Below, piece by piece: positions 11,384-21,363 of a stretch of 64,000 nucleotides of DNA. The stretch is taken from positions 1,612,001-1,676,000 of the forward strand of contig NW_027043819.1 of NCBI RefSeq assembly GCF_037102585.1, in the 5' to 3' direction. Position 1 is the stretch's first letter; every line of letters starts with the position of its first letter. Below the pieces are notes generated by a model that saw only the letters and a list, made by a program, of their open reading frames with translations, searched no databases and was not told where the DNA came from. The position numbers and the translations under genes were made by a program. Source of the DNA: Saccharomycopsis crataegensis (lineage: Eukaryota; Ascomycota; Saccharomycetes; Ascoideales; Saccharomycopsidaceae).

Positions 11384-11442
11384 CCAATCACAAATTCTCA
11401 GATTGTCACTTGGGGAGGTGACGTTGCCCGGTGTGTGATTGG
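11384..11442 (-). promoter_or_regulatory. Paired CCAAT boxes of the complex I gene
   Basis: CCAATCA occurs at 11384-11390 on the + strand and at 11442-11436 on the - strand, about 100-160 bp upstream of the complex I ATG. Both match the CCAATNA consensus of the Hap2/3/5 complex, a known controller of respiratory genes in yeasts. Binding is inferred. Confidence 0.6.
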
Positions 11443-11489
11443 TGCATAAATATGTCTCGAAATGCATGACAGAAACATCCGGGTGTGTA

Positions 11490-11676
11490 CAGTGTTTTCA
11501 TTTTTTATTCGTACCAACCACCGGAAATGTTCATACCAGTGGCAAAAAATAATTCATACCGACCCCCGGTATTTTTCGTACCACCGCAGCGGGATTTATT
11601 CAGACCATCTAAGAAAAATAATTCATACCATTGCACTTTAATTATTCATACCAACAGTATATAAAATTCATATTAA
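11490..11676 (+). repeat. Left terminal inverted repeat with iterons
   Basis: It pairs with 13595-13781 (182 of 187 positions by eye). It contains eight TTCRTACC-like units starting at 11508, 11530, 11553, 11575, 11599, 11622, 11645 and 11667 (the last degenerate), spaced 22-24 bp. Confidence 0.93.
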
Positions 11677-11969
11677 TTCCTTTCTTTTTTTTTATGTGAC
11701 TGGCTCTATAAGCCTCTAAGCTACTCAGTTTAATCAAATTATACTCATTTTTTCCATAATTCTGTGCTACTTTCTTTGAAACCGGATATCTATAATAATA
11801 TCAATAATATCACGTGATTACGGTTTTCAAGAAATGGGAACGAATGTATGGTAGGAGCTGTTCTCCATTTAAGATGATGAATTCCCACTTTTGACATTCA
11901 ATTTGGTCTTTATATGATCACCAGATTACTTACAAAAAAAAGCATAAGATTTTACCATCAAAACTAAGT

Positions 11970-13298
11970 ATGGACCTGAAAGCCAAGCTACTAACTGATG
12001 GGTATGTTGATGGCCTAGGTAATAGATTCTATGCTGAACCCAGTGAAATGACTTTAGAGTCTGAAATAGCACCAGTTGAAGCTTGCTTTAGTTACAGTGA
12101 CTATAAGCATTTTGAAAAACCAGGTATCATGGATATCATGGAAATTGATCCTATTTTCGAAGAAGAAGAAAATGCCGAGATGGAAATTGAAATGAAAGAA
12201 CGAAGATATAGAGGTTCGTACCGGTATTATAATCAAGCTGTCAAACAAAGATTTTGGCACTTGGTCATGGAAGAAGGTGTATCAGCTTACAAGGCTGCAA
12301 AATTAGAAGATATACCTTTGCAAACTGCTTACACATGGAAAAGAAAGTGGAACAAATTACTTGTCAATGAATTAAATGGTATCTCGAAGCCAATAAAGAA
12401 AAGAGGTCGTAAACCCCTTCTCACTGATGAACATAAGGAATTCCTTCAAAAATTGATAAAGGAAGATGCTACAGTGACTCTCGATTTTATGTTGGAGAGA
12501 CTCAAGAAAGCCTTCACCAATGTAAGAGCCAAGGCTACAACAATCTATAACTTTGTAACCAAGGTCTGTAAGCTAAGTCTCAAACGTATTTCTAAATGGG
12601 CTTTGAGAAGAAGTCTGGAGGAATTGAAGAAACAGAGACTCGAGTGGGCAGAGAAGTATAAAGACAAGCTCGACTTTAGTCAAAACTGTATTTTCATCGA
12701 CGAAGCAGGTTTCAATATCAGTATGCGGCGTGAGTATGGATGGTCTGCTGTGGGTGAAAAAGCAGTTCTTACTGTTCCCGTAACCAGAGGGCTTAATATT
12801 TCGTTCATTGGGGCAATTTCTGTCAAAGGTTGTATTGAATTAAAGGTCAGAACTCCAGTGGCTACATCCAATAAGAAGAGAAAACTTGATTCAGAAACGA
12901 CCATTGACAAAGTGAGTAAAGGTACTACAGCTAATCACTTCTACAGTTTTGTAAAGTCAGTGATCCAGCAAATAGAAAATAACGAGGAGCTCAAAGGTAT
13001 GAAATATTTGATCCTTGATAATGCTGCCATTCATAAACGACGTGATCTTCAGTTACTAGTGGCACTGAGTGGCTTGGAACTTGTGTTTTTACCTCCTTAT
13101 TCTCCAGGGTTGAATGCTATAGAAGAATTCTGGTCAGTGTGTAAGAGTAAAGTCAAAAGATCAAACTTGAGCAAGAAGGAGCAATTAACTCCAAGGGTGA
13201 AAGAAGCCACAGAAAATATTTCCCTTGATAGTTACAAGGGATTCTGCAGACATGCTTCTAGACATATTGATCTCTGTTTACAACAGCAGCTCTTTTGA
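11970..13298 (+). CDS. Tc1/mariner-type DD34E transposase (442 aa)
   Basis: Cut-and-paste transposase of the 2.3-kb element. Residues about 85-135 form a helix-turn-helix (YYNQAVKQRFWHLVMEEGVS...LQTAYTWKRKW). Then comes a GRPR/AT-hook-like KKRGRKP (144-149) and a second DNA-binding part at about 150-205. The catalytic domain shows FIDEAGFN (Asp244), LILDNAAIH (Asp350) and PPYSPGLNAIEEFW (Glu385), giving a D34E spacing. An acidic N-terminal 80 residues and an NKKRKLD nuclear-localisation-like stretch (about 301-307) are extra. The frame is intact with no stop or shift. It contains three CTG codons (codon 3, about 216 and about 366), more than neighbouring host genes, which would be Ser in a CUG-Ser host. 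Transcription is divergent from the complex I gene. Confidence 0.93.
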   Translation: MDLKAKLLTDGYVDGLGNRFYAEPSEMTLESEIAPVEACFSYSDYKHFEKPGIMDIMEIDPIFEEEENAEMEIEMKERRYRGSYRYYNQAVKQRFWHLVMEEGVSAYKAAKLEDIPLQTAYTWKRKWNKLLVNELNGISKPIKKRGRKPLLTDEHKEFLQKLIKEDATVTLDFMLERLKKAFTNVRAKATTIYNFVTKVCKLSLKRISKWALRRSLEELKKQRLEWAEKYKDKLDFSQNCIFIDEAGFNISMRREYGWSAVGEKAVLTVPVTRGLNISFIGAISVKGCIELKVRTPVATSNKKRKLDSETTIDKVSKGTTANHFYSFVKSVIQQIENNEELKGMKYLILDNAAIHKRRDLQLLVALSGLELVFLPPYSPGLNAIEEFWSVCKSKVKRSNLSKKEQLTPRVKEATENISLDSYKGFCRHASRHIDLCLQQQLF

Positions 13299-13594
13299 AA
13301 ACAAATACCAAAGATGAAGAAAAAAAATTAGAAAACAAAATACAGAAAACAAACCAAAAAAAAAAAAGTAAAAACTATAAAAAAAATTACATAAAGACGC
13401 AACAAAGCTCCAAAACAAATTAATGAAAATTTAAAATTTTAAGGAAGGACGAAACCACTCCAAAATTTGGTTATGAGCCTTTGAAATGGTAAATGAGTAT
13501 TGCAAAGGGGCTTTATTGGGTGTGCGGGTCCCCTATAACATGTTTAATAATATCAAAGATAAAATATTAATGAAAGCATAAGAATTTTATGCAT

Positions 13595-13781
13595 TTAGTA
13601 TGAATTTTGTATTCTGTTGGTATGAATAATTAAAGTGCAATAGTATGAACTATTTTTCTTAGATGGTCTGAATAAATCCCGCTGCGGTGGTACGAAAAAT
13701 ACCGGGGGTCGGTATGAATTATTTTTTGCCACTGGTATGAACATTTCCGGTGGTTGGTACGAATAAAAAATGAAAACACTG
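13595..13781 (-). repeat. Right terminal inverted repeat with iterons
   Basis: Reverse complement of the left repeat, carrying the mirror-image iteron array (outermost unit at 13756-13763). Confidence 0.93.
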
Positions 13782-13783
13782 TA

Positions 13784-14484
13784 ACTTTGGTGAATATCAA
13801 GAGAAAGAAAGAAAAACAAAAAAACAAGAGAAGTTTTCTAAATGATTGAGACACTCCAGGTAATTCGTGTCATTATCTGTTAAAGCCTTTGTCAAGTGAA
13901 GGCAGAAAATGACGAAAAAAAATTCCAAAATATTCTTTTAATATTAAATAATAAAATTAAAATATTCCCAATAGTAAGCAAAAAAATTGAAATTTCCTAT
14001 TAATAGAATAGTTTATCACAACACGAAAGGAACCAAAAACAAAACAAAAAAAAAGAGAGAGAAAAGCAAAAAATATGATATCTATTATAGTATATTTAAT
14101 GGTTGTAATTGCTAATATTTGCGAACCTCGTTCCCCTGATATATATATATATATATAAAGAATAAAACACAAATGGGATGAATGAAAACGAGTATCAAAT
14201 AAGTGCAAAGTTATCAAGGAAAAGCAAAATGAAAATGAAAAACTTGACGATATAAGCAAAACGTCAGCTTGAAAGCAATGTAATAATGGATAGCATACGA
14301 ATCTCCTTGTCATGTAGTTCCAAATTTGAAAAACATCACTTCTTATGGCAACACCCACTTCTTGTGATGAGTTATTATATCGAACAGTTTTACAACGGTG
14401 TTAAGCCAATAATTACTGAATAAACAATTCTTCTTCTGTTATCAAAGCGAATCACATCAGTATCATTGACATATATATGTTCAG
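13784..14484. other. 3' flank of DOT6-type gene
   Basis: AT-rich, with a TA-repeat at about 14139-14157. A 133-codon minus-strand open frame here is low-complexity and has no protein character. Nothing else is supported. Confidence 0.5.
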
Positions 14485-15930
14485 TCAAAGAACATTGTGA
14501 TTTTTCGTGTCGTCTTTGATGGTTTCATTGATGGCAGCTGATGATAGAGGGGCATGCGAAGGAGCTCCAATGATTGGAGAGCTTGCCACAGATGGCTCAT
14601 GGCGGGCAAAAGAAACTGAGCTCAGAATCACTGAACCGGTAATATTTTCATGGTTTATCCCGCTATTAATAAATGACATATTTGAAGAAGCGTTGGAAAC
14701 AAGAGAAACTTCCAGAGAAACACTAAGGGTTCTGGATAAAGTGTGTGGCATTCCAAATCCTTGGCCAATACTCCCATGGTGTGGAGGATGGTGCAGGGAG
14801 ATTGAGTTCAACCTACTTTCTCGACCGATTGGGATGCTAATGGGAGTAGATACTGAGCTAAGAATACTATTTCTTCTTTCACGATCATCAGGAAGAGCAG
14901 TCGAGTTACTAAAAACCGAACTTCGTCTACTGCGTTTGTCCCTGTCGATCCCCTTTTCTTTTCCTTTGATATTCTCTTCCAAAGTTTTCATCCTTGCGGA
15001 AATCTCCTCTTCGGATCTGTAAGGCATTAAAATGCTTAACTCTATCAAAGATAACTGCTTTCCCTTTTTTGATAACAATAAATCGTCTTCTTGGGTGGTC
15101 CAAGGTTCAGTGTGGGATTCTCTGGAATTATAATACCATGGTTGTTGGTGATGATGGGAATATAGGCTTTGGTGGTGATGTTGCTGTGGAAGTGAGAAAG
15201 ACGTGTAAGGTGTAGGCAATGAGCTGGAAGATCCAATCGAGGCTGTAGAATCAAGAGATGTTAAAGAGGAAATACTATTTGATAGTGTATCGTTCCCCGT
15301 AGGAGAATTATGCCCACTAGTATTATTTTTATTATTATTATTATAATGAGAGCCTGATAAGTTATTATGACCAACAAAGGTATTTCCCGCCTGAGTTAGT
15401 GCTGCAGGGCTCGAAGTGAAGCTCCATTGAGTGTAGTTTGGTGGTTGGATATAAGATTCATTGCCAGTAGATCCCAGTGCCACTAGGTCGGGTTTTGATT
15501 GATCGTTCAATCCATTGGTTAGAGCACTAAATCTTGTGCCGGTAGCTTTTATCGCCGATAAACCTCCAATTGGGCTCGATGATGTTAGTTTCGAACTGGT
15601 AATTGGTGAAGACAGAGTTGGCAAAGTGTTAACTGCCGTAGAATGCTTCAAAATTCCGGATTTCAATCTTCTCCAACGGAATTGGCAAGCATTAGGGGTT
15701 CGATGGGAGAAATGCGAGGAGATTTCTTTCCAGCCCAATTTTTGTTGTTCTTTCAAATGGCGGAGCAACAAGTCATCTTGAGGGTCCCATGAAGAGGGGG
15801 TTCTAGAAAATGTTCTTTTTATCAATGCAGAGGCGGTGGTGGGTCCCGCAGCAATAGGCTCTTTGGGCAAGGTGTCTGAGGATGACGATGATGATGATGA
15901 TGATGATGGCGTGGTTGCAGTCACATTCAT
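14485..15930 (-). CDS. DOT6: DOT6/TOD6-type Myb repressor
   Basis: Homologue of yeast Dot6/Tod6, Myb-family factors that bind the PAC element and repress ribosome-biogenesis genes under control of TORC1, Sch9 and PKA, recruiting Rpd3L. Residues 46-92 (SSWDPQDDLLLRHLKEQQ ... NRTPNACQFRWRRLKSG type; here HRTPNACQFRWRRLKSG) match the Dot6 Myb domain closely. A second Myb-like stretch (EPWTTQEDDLLLSKKGKQLS) lies at about 275-325. A Ser run from a TCA/TCG microsatellite (residues 9-18) precedes the domain, and Ser/Asn-rich linkers fill the middle. Several RRxS motifs (RRSS, RRNS) in the C-terminal half are plausible PKA/Sch9 sites. Its own promoter carries two tandem PAC motifs. Confidence 0.88.
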   Translation of the reverse strand: MNVTATTPSSSSSSSSSSDTLPKEPIAAGPTTASALIKRTFSRTPSSWDPQDDLLLRHLKEQQKLGWKEISSHFSHRTPNACQFRWRRLKSGILKHSTAVNTLPTLSSPITSSKLTSSSPIGGLSAIKATGTRFSALTNGLNDQSKPDLVALGSTGNESYIQPPNYTQWSFTSSPAALTQAGNTFVGHNNLSGSHYNNNNKNNTSGHNSPTGNDTLSNSISSLTSLDSTASIGSSSSLPTPYTSFSLPQQHHHQSLYSHHHQQPWYYNSRESHTEPWTTQEDDLLLSKKGKQLSLIELSILMPYRSEEEISARMKTLEENIKGKEKGIDRDKRSRRSSVFSNSTALPDDRERRNSILSSVSTPISIPIGRESRLNSISLHHPPHHGSIGQGFGMPHTLSRTLSVSLEVSLVSNASSNMSFINSGINHENITGSVILSSVSFARHEPSVASSPIIGAPSHAPLSSAAINETIKDDTKNHNVL

Positions 15931-17627
15931 ATTAATATTTAATAATAAAAAAGGAATAGAAGAAATTATATGGAACGGATGGGGGGCTTGAAAAGTAGAG
16001 TGATGGGTGGGCGTTGTTGTAAGCGACAGCCTGTGTCGAAAAGCCGTTATTAACGTTGATAAATATAATTTCTGTAATTCGACAAGAAGTGGATTGTGTG
16101 AAGTGTTCTTATTAGAAGTATTCTAGCGGCAGTGACAGCTATTCTTGTTGCTGTTGTATGATTATTGTTCGCTTCTTCTTCTTCTTCTTCTTCTTCTTTT
16201 TTTTTTTTTCTTTTCTTTTCTTTTCTTTTTCTTGAAGTGGGATCGATGGATCGAGATGAGATCGAGATGCGATGAGATGCGATGAGGTGTTTTGGCGAGA
16301 CGAAAAAAAAAAAAAAAAAACGGACGTCGAGATTTGTGACGCACAATAAAACTGTCACACTGTGTAGATATATCAGACAGAATAGGACAAGAACTTGTAG
16401 GATTTGTAACTATTTGGTGATGGGACTGTGGGTATAAGAGTGTATACTTACCAAGTGGTTGATGTTAATTCACTACCACTAATTTGTGCAAATTTCAGGC
16501 ACCAGAGGGAGTAAATGAGATGGTATGTAAAACACAAGGTAGGATAGGACCTTGGCACAAATGTACAATGAAATATGAACCGATATTCCTTTCAATGAAT
16601 GGCAGGAACACTATGGAGGATGTGAGACGCAGTCAAGAATGGCGGGAGTAGGAATCCGGTAGGTGAAACGTCCAGTGACCTTGAAAGTTGCCAATAATAG
16701 TGATAATCAGAGGGGTATACAAACCGAAAAAAAAAAAATTAAAATCAAACTTTATGGGCAATTTTGTAGCTATATCGGTGCTACTATGTGTCTGACTGAT
16801 CGATCAACCTGGCGGTGAGTTTCTTAAGCTGAAAAAAAAAAAATCCATCAGTCAACTTTGACAGAAAAAGAGCCAATCTAGATAATGGGCCGCCGGGGGA
16901 GCAAATTCAAGAAAGCGCACCGTAGAAGAGGTCCACAGAATAGTGGCCAAGATGTAAATTACGGATATTTACCTACCAGAATACTAACATGTAATATATA
17001 TATATATATATATATTATATGATGGCTATTCTAATGTATAATATTATCACGGTAGGGCGTGTATATGACTTGGTGTGTGGGTTTTCTATTCGGATTTTCT
17101 TGGGGTGTCTGGGTGTGGTAAGTTATTTTTTGCAGACCATCCCCCGGGTAACGACTCCTATTACCCTTTCAACGCACAGTAATATCTTACTCAGCAGCAG
17201 GCGCCCATCTTACTAATCGATTACCCGGGCACCCGTCATCATTCTGGTTAAGGAACCCTTAAACAGGTTACGGTATATGAAACCACTTTATGATGATGAT
17301 GATGATGATAACAACAATAATATTAATAAACATGCTATGACAAACTTTCGTATAATCTTTCGTATACAACTCAAACAAATAAACAAAGTCACTCCCCCAT
17401 TAACAAACGCCAAATTAACAAGTTTGACCAATCTCACAGCTATATATATCCATTGCACTTATTACAATATCAACAACCATTTGAAGGTAAGCCACTGGGG
17501 TTCAATCACACAATTAATTGGAAGCGATCATTCGTTAAAGTGTCCTTATTCACCCATTTCAATTGCTTTCTACTATTCATGCTGTGGCGCCCCCACTCCA
17601 GTTTTTTTTCTTCTTTCATTTTTTCTT
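15931..17627. other. Long DOT6 promoter, no gene seen
   Basis: 1.7 kb upstream of DOT6 and downstream of UBC4. It holds a TTC repeat with pyrimidine tract (about 16170-16230), tandem PAC motifs (16269-16286), a TA repeat (about 16998-17015), two inverted Reb1-like sites (CGGGTAA at 17148-17154, TTACCCG at 17221-17227) and a GAT repeat (about 17290-17308). Open frames in the stretch are low-complexity. Confidence 0.5.
16269..16286 (+). promoter_or_regulatory. Tandem PAC motifs upstream of DOT6
   Basis: GCGATGAG occurs at 16269-16276 and again at 16279-16286, 10 bp start to start, about 340-356 bp upstream of the DOT6 ATG. A related GAGATGAG sits just before. PAC is the known target of Dot6/Tod6, so this suggests autoregulation. 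Confidence 0.6.
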
Positions 17628-18184
<557 letters not shown>

Positions 18185-18753
18185 ATTGTGTAGTGTTTAT
18201 GTGATATGAAGTTGTTTTTGTTTTTATCTCTATGATATAAAATCAAAATCAGATTCTATGTGTGACAACAATAAAGTATCTGAGAGTTTCCCAAAATTTT
18301 GTCTTGTGGCAAAGTGAGAAAAAAAAAAAAAAAAATAAAGAAAAAAACTGCCTGAGAAGTCACAAGACGAAGGCCGGGTGTCCTCCTTCCCTCCAATCAA
18401 AAGTTCCAGAAGGTTCGATATGTGGTCACGTGTCTTACACTCCATCTACCACCAAACTACCATTAATCTCCAGATGATTCAATTTCTCTCATTGATTGCT
18501 TCAATAGGTGGTGCATCTTTCTCTCGCTCACTTTCTTCCTCTACTGGCTTAGATTGTGCCAGTTGTTTTCGTGTGTCTGCCTGTCATTTAAAAAAAAAAA
18601 AAAATAAAAAAAAAAAATGGTTATTTCATTGACCCGTCTCTGTGGCACCTAAAATTTTTTTTATTTTCTTATAAACTTTTACGGTGAAAATTTTTGAATA
18701 GGAAGATATATTAATCAAAAGCAGACTACCACAATATTTATAGATATTTAATA
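18185..18753. other. UBC4-NOP4 divergent promoter
   Basis: No gene seen. A-rich tracts lie at about 18318-18335 and 18590-18617. An RRPE element lies close to NOP4. The CTCATCG at 18070-18076 resembles PAC but falls inside the UBC4 intron. Confidence 0.5.
18685..18695 (+). promoter_or_regulatory. RRPE element of NOP4
   Basis: TGAAAATTTTT matches the ribosomal RNA processing element and lies 59-69 bp upstream of the NOP4 ATG, which is the expected place and gene class. Confidence 0.65.
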
Positions 18754-19563
18754 ATGTCGAATCCGAGAAACAAACATAGAAATAATAATAATGAACAGGG
18801 TTTAGATAAAAAAACATTATTTGTTCGCCTGATTCCTTTTGATGCCACTTCAGAAGAATTATCCGATTTCTTTTCCCAGTTTGCACCAATTAGACATGGG
18901 GTTATTGTCACTGATAATGAAAATAATTCCAGAGGTTTTGGGTTTGTTAGCTTTGCTTTAGAAGAAGATGCCCAATTAGCCTTAGAAAAAGGAAGAAAAG
19001 AGAAATTCAAGGGAAGAGTATTAAGAGTTGACGTTGCTAAGAGAAGAGAAAGAAACACAAAGAAAGATCCATCCTTAGATGATGATGAGGAAGAAGAGCA
19101 AGGAAATAAGCCAGCACCAGTCACCGACTATAATGATAAAGAAGCTTTTTTCAAGAATGAAATTGAAGATAAAAAGAGATCAAGATTAATTATCCGTAAC
19201 TTGCCTTGGTCAATACGTAACCCAGAAGAATTAACTAAGCACTTCCAAAGATATGGTACAGTTCAAGAAAGTATTATTCCAAGAAAAAAAGACGGGAAAA
19301 TGTGTGGGTTTGCCTTTGTTCAAATGAAAAAGTTCAGTGGTGCCAAGTTGGCAGTGGAGAAAAGTAAAAGTTTGAAATTAAAGGGAAGAGAAGTCCAGGT
19401 TGAATTTTCCATCGAAAAAAGTAAATGGGAGACCATTCAAGAAAGAAGCGGTAAAAAGTCAACAAGAGAGAGAGTCGAAGGCGAAGATGACGAGGAAAAT
19501 GAAGATGAAGAAGAAAAAGATGAAGAAAAAGATGATTCAGATAGTGATAGCGAAAGTGGATCA

Positions 19564-19599
<36 letters not shown>

Positions 19600-20853
19600 G
19601 ACAAGGAAGAAGAGCCTGCTAGACCAAGACCAAACAAACAAGAGCCATACACTATTTTCATTCGTAACTTACCATATGATGCGACAAAGGAAGGACTTAC
19701 CAGCCATTTCGGTCAATTCGGTCCTATCAAATATGCCTTGCCAGTGATCGACAAAGAAACCGGTCTTGCCAGAGGTACAGGTTTTGTGGCTTTCACCACA
19801 AAAGAAGGTTATGAAACTTGTCTTGAAAATGCTCCAGATATGTCACATTCTTCAGCCTCATTGTTATTATCAGATGATGTTCCGGCTGCTTATGTGTACG
19901 ACGGGAGAATTCTTTCAATTACTAGTGCTGTGAACCGTGAACGTGCTGGAGTCTTAAAGGATAAGAATAGTGAGCGTAGAGCACAATTGTTGGGCAAGCA
20001 AGTGGGTAACCAAGATAAAAGAAACTTGTTTTTGTTGAACGAAGGTAGAATTTCACCAACCTCCAAAATTGCTGAGTTATTAACCAAGACAGATTTGGAA
20101 ATCAGAGAAAAGAGTTATAAAGTGAGAATCGATCAATTGAATAAGAACCCATCATTACATTTATCCCTCACCAGATTAGCAATCAGAAACTTGCCAAGAG
20201 TTTTAACTGAGAAATCCCTCAAGGCCCTTGGTCGTAAAGCGGTGGTTGAGTTTGCCAAAGAAGTCAAGACTGGTAATAGACAATCATTGAGTAAAGAAGA
20301 ACTTCAAAGATCTACCAAACACAAAGAACTGAATAGTTTGGAAGACCCTAACTCTAAAAAATCTAAGAAAAAGGGGGTGGTTAGACAAGCCAAGGTGTTG
20401 GTCGAAGTCAGTGCTAGTGGTGAAGCTGGGAGATCTAAAGGTTACGGGTTTTTGGAATTCAAGGACCATAGAAATGCGTTAATGGCACTTAGATATTTGA
20501 ATTGTCACGAAATTACCAGAGAAGAAGTGATGGAAGGTTTGACTGATGAAGAAAAGAAATTCCTTAAGTACGAAGGTGGTAACAAGAGAAGATTGATTGT
20601 TGAATTTGCCATTGAACATGCCAACGTCGTGAATAGAAGAAAGGAAAAAGTGCAAACTGCTAGACAATTATCTGAAATTAAGAAAACGGGCAAGGAAGAG
20701 GAAGAAAAGGAAGAGAAAAAGGAAGAGAAAAAGAATAAGAAAAAGGACGCCAAGAAGAGAACTCACGAGGAGGAGGAAAAAGACAAGACCCAAGATATTA
20801 TCAAGAATAAGAGAAGAAAGAAGAATGCGCAAAAGAAGATGAAGAAGAATTGA
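18754..20853 (+). CDS. NOP4: Nop4, nucleolar multi-RRM protein for 60S assembly
   Basis: Nucleolar RNA-binding protein needed for pre-rRNA processing and 60S subunit assembly. Four RRM domains can be followed: about 21-100 (TLFVRLIPFD ... RGFGFVSF), about 144-220 (RLIIRNLPWSIR ... CGFAFVQM), about 298-400 (TIFIRNLPYDAT ... GTGFVAF, with a long insertion) and about 470-615 (LAIRNLPRVLT ... GYGFLEF). An acidic linker between RRM2 and RRM3 contains an Asp run from a GAT microsatellite (19564-19599). The C-terminus is a Lys/Glu-rich tail typical of nucleolar proteins. At 699 aa the size is normal for the family. An RRPE promoter motif fits co-regulation with ribosome-biogenesis genes. Confidence 0.93.
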
Positions 20854-21363
20854 AAGAGGAAAATATTAATTTACTTTGTATTATATAATAGTATTTGTAT
20901 ATTTTTAAGGTCATTTTTTTATACTATTTTTTTTTTTATTATCATTATTGTTATTATTACTATTTGTTATTATTCTTATTAAATGTGTGTTTTTTCATGA
21001 TTTTTTTCTTTTGTTTTGTTTTGTTTTATTCTTTTCAGATATATAATTTATATCTGGTAGCTGCCAGATCCACTAGTGGATAGATATAAAGGTCCATACA
21101 AATGTCCCAACCAAAAATTTTAAAGGGCTCAAAAAAAAATAAAAAAAAAAAAAAACGTGCCAGGTTATCGACTCACATTTCAATGGAGGTCCGATAGGAA
21201 TCCTTTTATCTAAAGTCAGTTCCAGCAGCACAAGACCTGTGGGGGGGCCAGTCACAAGAGGACCAAATAAAGGGGAGAATAGGATATAGACATTTAACAA
21301 ATATTAGAGCGTAGTCTATATTGGAACTTTTTTATCACTTGTACAATCATCGAATAATTCACA
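20854..21363. other. Intergenic NOP4 to Zn2Cys6 gene
   Basis: 3' flank of NOP4 (T-rich) and promoter of the next gene. An A-run lies at about 21128-21154. No gene is supported. Confidence 0.5.

Larger units (their letters stand above)
11490..13781 (+). mobile_element. Complete Tc1/mariner-type DNA transposon (2292 bp)
   Basis: The element begins CAGTGTTTTCATTT at 11490 and ends with the exact reverse complement at 13781. It is flanked on both sides by TA (11488-11489 and 13782-13783), the signature of Tc1/mariner insertion. The terminal inverted repeats are about 187 bp, with the outer 131 bp identical and about five mismatches in the rest. One open reading frame encodes a DDE transposase. 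Near-identical ends and the intact frame suggest a recent, perhaps active, copy. It sits between the complex I gene promoter and the 3' end of the DOT6-type gene; the original intergenic gap would have been about 0.9 kb. Confidence 0.95.

Noticed and set aside
13957-14358. 133-codon minus-strand open frame in the DOT6 3' flank
   Set aside because: It is low-complexity with Phe/Ser/Tyr runs from AT-rich repeats, and has no protein-family character.
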